A stretch of 64,000 bases of DNA from Brachypterus glaber (lineage: Eukaryota; Arthropoda; Insecta; Coleoptera; Kateretidae). The notes beneath the pieces are model-generated. The model was not told the DNA's origin. It did no database searches and was given only the letters and a program-made list of their open reading frames with translations. The position numbers were made by a program, and so were the translations under genes. The DNA lies in assembly GCA_958510825.1 (NCBI GenBank), contig OY294047.1, positions 3,224,001 through 3,288,000 of the forward strand, read 5' to 3'. This document shows, piece by piece, positions 58,483 to 64,000 of this stretch (position 1 is its first letter; every line of letters begins with the position of its first letter).

Positions 58483-59366
58483 CTGAAATTAAAAAAAAAA
58501 GAAATAAAAATGATGCAGTTTTTAGTGCAAAATAAATATATATTTTAAGGTAGTATAAACCCTAATTTAGGGATTTTTACTTTCTCATAAAAGAAAGTAT
58601 AGTGATAGAAAACAAAAGATCATTTTTTATTTTTTGCTTAAATCATCTTATTTTTTCCTGAAACGTCGAGAAAAATCAAAATAAGCAAAAAAATTATGTC
58701 AGTCGGTCTGTCTGTCTGGGGGAAGGGGGGTAAAAGGGGAGTTACATTTTTGTTTTCGTCGTATTTTTTTTATTTACAATAGAAAAAAAATTATAAACCC
58801 CATAAAACTTTAAACAAAACTACATAAAAAATTTAATTAAATTATAATTTTTTTCCAGTGCTCTCCCTCTCTCCCCAAAACGTAAAAAAATGTTTCTAGA
58901 CATAACTCTTATTGTTCACAATGGAAGAAAAAATTAAAAACCACATAAAAGATAAAATAAAATTACATAAAAAATGTTATTATAATTTTTTCTATGACTA
59001 CCCCCCCCCCCCATTTCCCTAAATGGTAATAACTTGTTTCTGTACATAACTTTTTTAGTATTCCCAATAGAAAAAAAATAATTAAAAACCACCTAAAATT
59101 ACACAAAAATTTTATCATTTTTCAAAAATAGTAGTAGTTTTCGACTAGATTTCAAAGATTTTTCAGAAATATCAGAAATCTTACCGAAAATCTCAAAAGT
59201 CATAGATTTTTATGTGGAAAATCTCGAAAGTCCGTATACAAATATTTTTTTTTGTGGTTTATTCTATAAAAAATTGCAAAAAAATATTCATTACACTCAC
59301 TTTATAAAATATGTACCAATAATTAAACGATTTCACCGAAATGTTATCTGATAGCTTATCAGTATA
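58483..59366. other. CrebA 5' intron or upstream region
   Basis: No exon recognised. AT-rich; 58560-58760 contains GTCGGTCTGTCTGTCTGGG and poly-G, resembling other dispersed repeats. C-rich tract at about 59000-59012. Confidence 0.35.
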
Positions 59367-59816
59367 CAGTGTGTCCCCGGATCGACTTGACAATACCACA
59401 AAAATTTTGTGGCCTTTTGTTCGAATTAAGAAAAACTGTTTTGGGATTTAGTCCTGCTCCCTTAAAAACTAATTTTTGTCAAAATAAAATTTTGAAAAAT
59501 TATAGGTGGCGCCAGATATCATTGAAAGCGAACGTTCAAGTATTACGTAACGCAAATTTTGATCATTTTGGACTTTTTTTTGATTATCAATCTATTTTTT
59601 AAATAACTTTTTTTTTGTATCTGTTACGGAATGGTAAGTTTACCTGAAAACTTTTTACTTTTTTTCTGATATCTGGCGCCAACTACAATTTTAAAATTTT
59701 TTATTTCAACAAAAATTAGTTTTTAATCAAGCAGGGCAAAGTCCCAAATCAGTTTTTCTTAATTCAAAAAAAATGGTAGTTTTGTGGTACTGTCAAGTCT
59801 ATCCGGGGACACACTG
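59367..59816. mobile_element. TA-flanked MITE, TIR CAGTGTGTCCCCGGATCGAC
   Basis: CAGTGTGTCCCCGGATCGAC at 59367 mirrored by GTCTATCCGGGGACACACTG ending 59816. TA flanks; the arms continue with TTTTGTGG and TGGCGCCA. A fragment of the TATTACGTAACGC repeat is nested near 59535-59575. Confidence 0.88.
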
Positions 59817-60034
59817 TATATCTGGTTTAGTGGTATTAAGATAATATGTTATTATATTAATACATTGTCGACTTTGACTTTTCAAAATAAATAAATCACA
59901 TAAATTAAATGAAAATAATAGTTTTTTGAAAAAAATCTCGGATTAAATTTTAAGCGGGATATCTTTTGGTTTTTTAAATTATTAATTTCAATTGTCATTT
60001 TCATGTTTCACCTTGCAATAACAGCGTCGACATG

Positions 60035-60210
60035 GCGTACACATTAGTAATAAAACACAGCAGATCGGGTACTAATGGCTTTATTACTTAAAATTTAAAC
60101 TATTGCTCTTTTTAGCATTGAGAAAGTAACTAACCAGTTACGAAACCGTTGGCAATAGTTTAAATTTTAAGTAATAAAGGCATTAGTACCCGATCTGCTG
60201 TGTTTTATTA
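60035..60210. mobile_element. Palindromic MITE of about 170 bp
   Basis: AATAAAACACAGCAGATCGG and CCGATCTGCTGTGTTTTATT begin arms that continue through TACTAATG(G/C)C and TTAAATTTTAAG-type sequence, with a loop of about 45 bp. Confidence 0.88.
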
Positions 60211-60496
60211 ATATATTTCGTATGGCGTTTGAATTTTGAAGTAATACACATTAGTGAAATAAAGTTTCAAATGTTTATTTACTTAAAAATTAGTTCTTTA
60301 AATCATAATTTTTGCGAAAATCCTTCATCATAGTATTAGTAGATTTTTCATTTTTTGAACCACGCCTTATTTACGGATATTTTAGGTTTTAGATTTTTGT
60401 GTTTTCTTTTTTAGTTAATACCTAATTGCTAAATAGTAACAATATTGTTACTACTAATTTTTTAGTGACATTTTGTTTATAATATATATTATTATA

Positions 60497-60960
60497 TTAT
60501 TCACAGCGCCAGCGCTATAATAATATACGGTAGTTTCGAATTTTCAAAAAAAAAAATCAAAAATCGTCCTAGACAAAAAATTCTTGGATATAAATTTTTT
60601 TCATGAAAAAAATAAGCAACTTTTTTTTTCAAAAGTCCGTCTGTCTGTCCGTCCCTCTGTCTGTCCGATGTCACGATTTTTGTAGACACGATAACTCAAG
60701 AACGAATAATCCGATCCTTTTTAAAATTTTCAGGAAAAATCAAGTTCTATGAGGGGAAGATCCCTATTGTTTTTGAAAGTAATCCCCTCAAAAACAAAAA
60801 AGTTAGGGGGGGTTAAACTTTTTAAAAAATCGAAAAATACTGAAAGAAAAATTCGATTAAGGTAATTTTTACAGAAAAAGTTTACTTTTATTATAAGGAT
60901 CAATTCTACAAAAAAAAGTTTTTTTAGAATTTATTTTTATATTTTTTGTAATAATATTTT
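60497..60960 (+). repeat. Family P repeat, second copy
   Basis: TTCACAGCGCCAGCGC, GGTAGTTTCGAATTTTC, AAAATCGTCCTAGACAAAAA, GTCCGTCTGTCTGTCC, ACGATAACTCAAGAACG: same order as 1575-2105. Confidence 0.8.
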
Positions 60961-61006
60961 TTTACTACTTGGGAAATGAAATATACTATTTACTGTAAAT
61001 AATATA

Positions 61007-61728
61007 CAGAGCGGTCCAAAAGTCACCCCCCCCCCTCTTAACTTTTGAACGAGTTTAGATATCGACTTCAAATTTAGAACTCTTAAATAAGACAACTTAA
61101 ACTATCTTTAAGCATATATTTGATACTTTTAGCTCTTAAAATGTGGGCAGGGGGGCATCGGGGGACATTTTTTTAATGGAAAGGGGGTCGTGTGATACAT
61201 CATTTTAAAGCTTATAAAATTCCCTATTTAACTGTTTATTTTTTATTTTTTTTAACATTTTTTTTGGGTTTAAAATAGGGTTGAAAATGGGTATTTTTGT
61301 CCACATTTCTTTAAAAAATCCAAACAATTTTTTAAAAATGCCCAATTTCATAATAAAAAAAGTAAATTATACTTTTAAACTAATTTTAGTTGACATAAAT
61401 AAAAATTAACAAAAAAAAAACTTAAAAATTTATTTTTTTAGCACAAAAAACTGAAAAATCATAACCTTAAAAAACATGTTTAAAAAATTTAAAAATGTAT
61501 GGTTATATAGAGAATTTTAAAGGCTTTAAAATGATGTATTACACGACCCCCCTTTCCATTTAAAAAAAATTCCCCCCATGCCCCCCTGCCCACATTTTAA
61601 GATATAAAAGTATCAAATATATGCTTAAAGATAGTTTAAGTTGTCTTATTTAAGAGTTCTAAATTTGAAATCGATATCTCAACTCGTTCAAAAGTTAAGA
61701 GGGAGGGGGTGACTTTTGGACCGCACTG
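61007..61728. mobile_element. Family D MITE (copy 2)
   Basis: CAGAGCGGTCCAAAAGTCAC at 61007 and GTGACTTTTGGACCGCACTG ending 61728, TA-flanked; close in length and sequence to 40504-41214. Confidence 0.92.
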
Positions 61729-62340
61729 TATAATGGAATGGGTATCATTACATATCTTCACGACTTGTTTTATTATTATTAGTTAACTACTGCTGTAAAG
61801 TAACTTACATTTATAGATTATTTCAAACTAGGCACACTAAACTGCACATACAATTTAATAAAATTAACCACGCAATATATCAATTTATTGACCAACAATC
61901 GATTGATTAATAAATATTTACTTACAACAGTAATTCGCCGATTCTTAAAATATACTAAAATAAACTTTAAAAAAATGTATTTCGCAATAAACAATGTAGT
62001 ACAACAAGCATTAGTTAATTATTTATAATTAATTATAAATAAATATGTATGTCTACAAAATAAATAAATACCAATAAATCAAAGTGTTCACATGCAGATA
62101 CGATACGTTTCGTTGTAAGCTATGTTTTTAAGGTTACACTTTAAGCATTACTTACAATTATTACCCATCATCTTTCTATATTTAGCCAATTCATCATACA
62201 CTAGAATTTAACAGTACTTTCAGGGACGTAGAAACTTGCTAGTAAAAATTATCTATAGAAATAAATCTACATATGTAGGTGTTGGAACCCCGGGTTTATA
62301 ATAAACCGTTTATTAAGCCTTAGAAAAAGTCTAAACCTAG

Positions 62341-63173
62341 CCCTAGTAGAAATTTAACGTTAGAATAACGTTTTTCTAATGTTAGAAAACTGTATAAAAG
62401 TACGTTATAAAATATGTGCAAATGTCCCGCTTTTTAACGTTAGAATCAAACGTTAGTTACAAACGTTAATCTAACGTTAGATTTTTAAGTTAGAAATACG
62501 TTATAAGTACGTTTAATTTCTAACTTTCGGAGGGGGCGTGGCCAACTAGAAAATTTCTACCTGCATCATAAAATGGCAGCTGGAGACAAATTTATTCATA
62601 TAAATAAATTTTAATATATTTTATCAATCATAATATTTTTAAACATCATTTTGTTACATTTATTTATAAAATAGCCATCTTTTTAGGTGGTCCTAAATAT
62701 TTTTCGTGTAACATGGTGTTATACTTCGATAAATACGTTTACCTCTCAGAAAAACTTTTAGTTAATATTTATTTATACATTCAGAATCTTAAAATATTTT
62801 TTCAATTCTAGTACAGCGTTGCCAGACTTTTGACTTTTGGCGGATATTTTTTTAAACTTATTATAGAAATAATAAATAATTATCAAACCTAGGCACACAG
62901 CTGTCTGAAATGAGTATTTTTTAATATAGCTTAAGCATTAATAATGGAAATTTAAAAAATATTTAAAGTAAGAATAAGGTTAGAAAAAGGTTAGAATTTA
63001 GTTAGGAAACTAACGTTAGATTTTTGTATTTTTTAAAGCTTTTGTCAAACGTTAGTTTTTAAGGTTAGATTTATATATTTTATAACGTTTTTGTATAACG
63101 TTTGACACTAAACATAAAAATGTCACTAATCCAATGTTATTTTAAGTTAGATTTATGTACTTTTCTACCAGGG
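62341..63173. mobile_element. Family C element (copy 3)
   Basis: CCCTAGTAGAAATTTAACGT at 62341 to CTTTTCTACCAGGG at 63173, 833 bp. The flanks are AG/AG rather than the TA seen for copies 1 and 2. Many TAACGTTA words; no ORF of note. Confidence 0.88.
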
Positions 63174-63505
63174 AGTTGTTTTCGTTATTAGGGTGGTTAA
63201 AAACAAAAAAGTTGGAATTTTTTGCTGCTCATGGAAGATAAATCTCGTTTTGATGAGTAAATATCCCATAAAAAAAAATAAAACAATATTGGAGTATATT
63301 TACCACTGCCTCATGAAGGTGGAAGTTTTGTGGTCTGAGCTACGATTTATATTTGAATTTATAAATGTTGTTGCAATTTTTTTAAAACCCTGTATAAATA
63401 GTCCAGTCGAATAATAAATGCAAATTGCAATAAATGTACACGGGCTGATATTTTAAAGGGTAGTAGTGGATGATAACATAACACTCCTGTTAGTTTTTCA
63501 CTGGG

Positions 63506-64000
63506 TGATTTGCGTAAGGGGCGTCCGCTAACTTAAATTTTAGGGGTGAGTTGCTTAATATGCACCTTATGATAAAAATGCATGTAACCAATTTTCTTAA
63601 GGAGGAAATTTCCAACTTCGTTACGGTTACAGAGGGCGCAACTCGCGAGTTGCGACTTTCACCGCCCACTGCAACCGTAACAAAATACTTAAGAAAATGT
63701 AAAATATATAAAACTTATAAAGAATTTCAAGAGCTACAAGTTTGCTCATAACCACTTTTATCCTCCGATGAATAATTTGGCTAAAAAATCGAAAAAAACA
63801 ATTTTAACATGGTAATTTTTGAATATTTATAACTCGTTTGTTATTAATATATTAAAAAAAATGATCAAAACAAAAAAATTTGGAATTTTTTTCCTTAACA
63901 AAATTGCTTATATGTATTTTTATCGTAAGATGCATATTTAGCGAGATAACATCACTCACCCCTAAAATTCGCGATAGCGGACACCCCTTAGGCAAATCAC
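63506..64000. mobile_element. Element with about 50-bp TIRs ending at the window edge
   Basis: GTGATTTGCGTAAGGGGCGT (63506) is mirrored by ACACCCCTTAGGCAAATCAC (ending at 64000). The TIR continues with CCGCTA and AATTTTAGGGGTGAGT. A GC-rich inverted stretch (CGCAACTCGCGAGTTGCG) sits near 63638. The flank beyond 64000 is not visible. Confidence 0.85.

Overview
This is AT-rich, intron-rich, repeat-laden animal DNA. Protein similarity recognised by eye points to a holometabolous insect, plausibly a beetle; the species is inference. There are no bacterial-type genes, operons or CRISPR arrays.

Four conserved protein genes lie head to tail on the minus strand. Reconstructed splice junctions keep an open frame across every intron. 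They are: eIF3m (259-3956, 6 exons, 384 aa), a translation-initiation PCI subunit; Lobe/PRAS40 (11789-21124, 9 exons, 393 aa), an Akt substrate and mTORC1 regulator; Ube3a/E6-AP (26286-44539, 13 exons, 878 aa), a HECT ubiquitin ligase; and CrebA/CREB3-like (53097-58482, last 5 exons, 339 codons plus stop), a bZIP factor for the secretory pathway whose first exon was not found and may lie beyond the window. The four roles (initiation, mTORC1 signalling, ubiquitylation, secretory transcription) are not an obvious pathway. The shared strand looks like ordinary synteny.

Almost everything else is transposon-derived. Recognisable elements include a 5'-truncated non-LTR retrotransposon with an intact RT domain (8175-10167), further non-LTR ORF2 scraps (2700-3300, 12250-12410, 55307-55510), a tRNA-headed SINE with a perfect 10-bp target duplication (34945-35497), TA-flanked Tc1/mariner-like inverted-repeat elements (several families), two internally deleted Tc1-like copies that still encode the transposase motif around IEHVWD, a hAT-type MITE with an 8-bp target duplication, 8-bp-duplication elements with TIR ACGATTCGCTCACCGCAG, large foldbacks, minisatellites, and a recurrent family ending in the hairpin GTGCCGATGTAA.

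The most unusual signal is where the repeats sit. Several repeat termini lie at, or within about 15 nt of, splice sites of eIF3m, Lobe and Ube3a, and in one Ube3a intron the donor GTTAGT falls inside the terminal inverted repeat of a mariner-like element. A 66-nt in-frame candidate exon of Lobe lies inside another repeat copy. Both are candidates for transposon-made or transposon-remodelled introns and exons.
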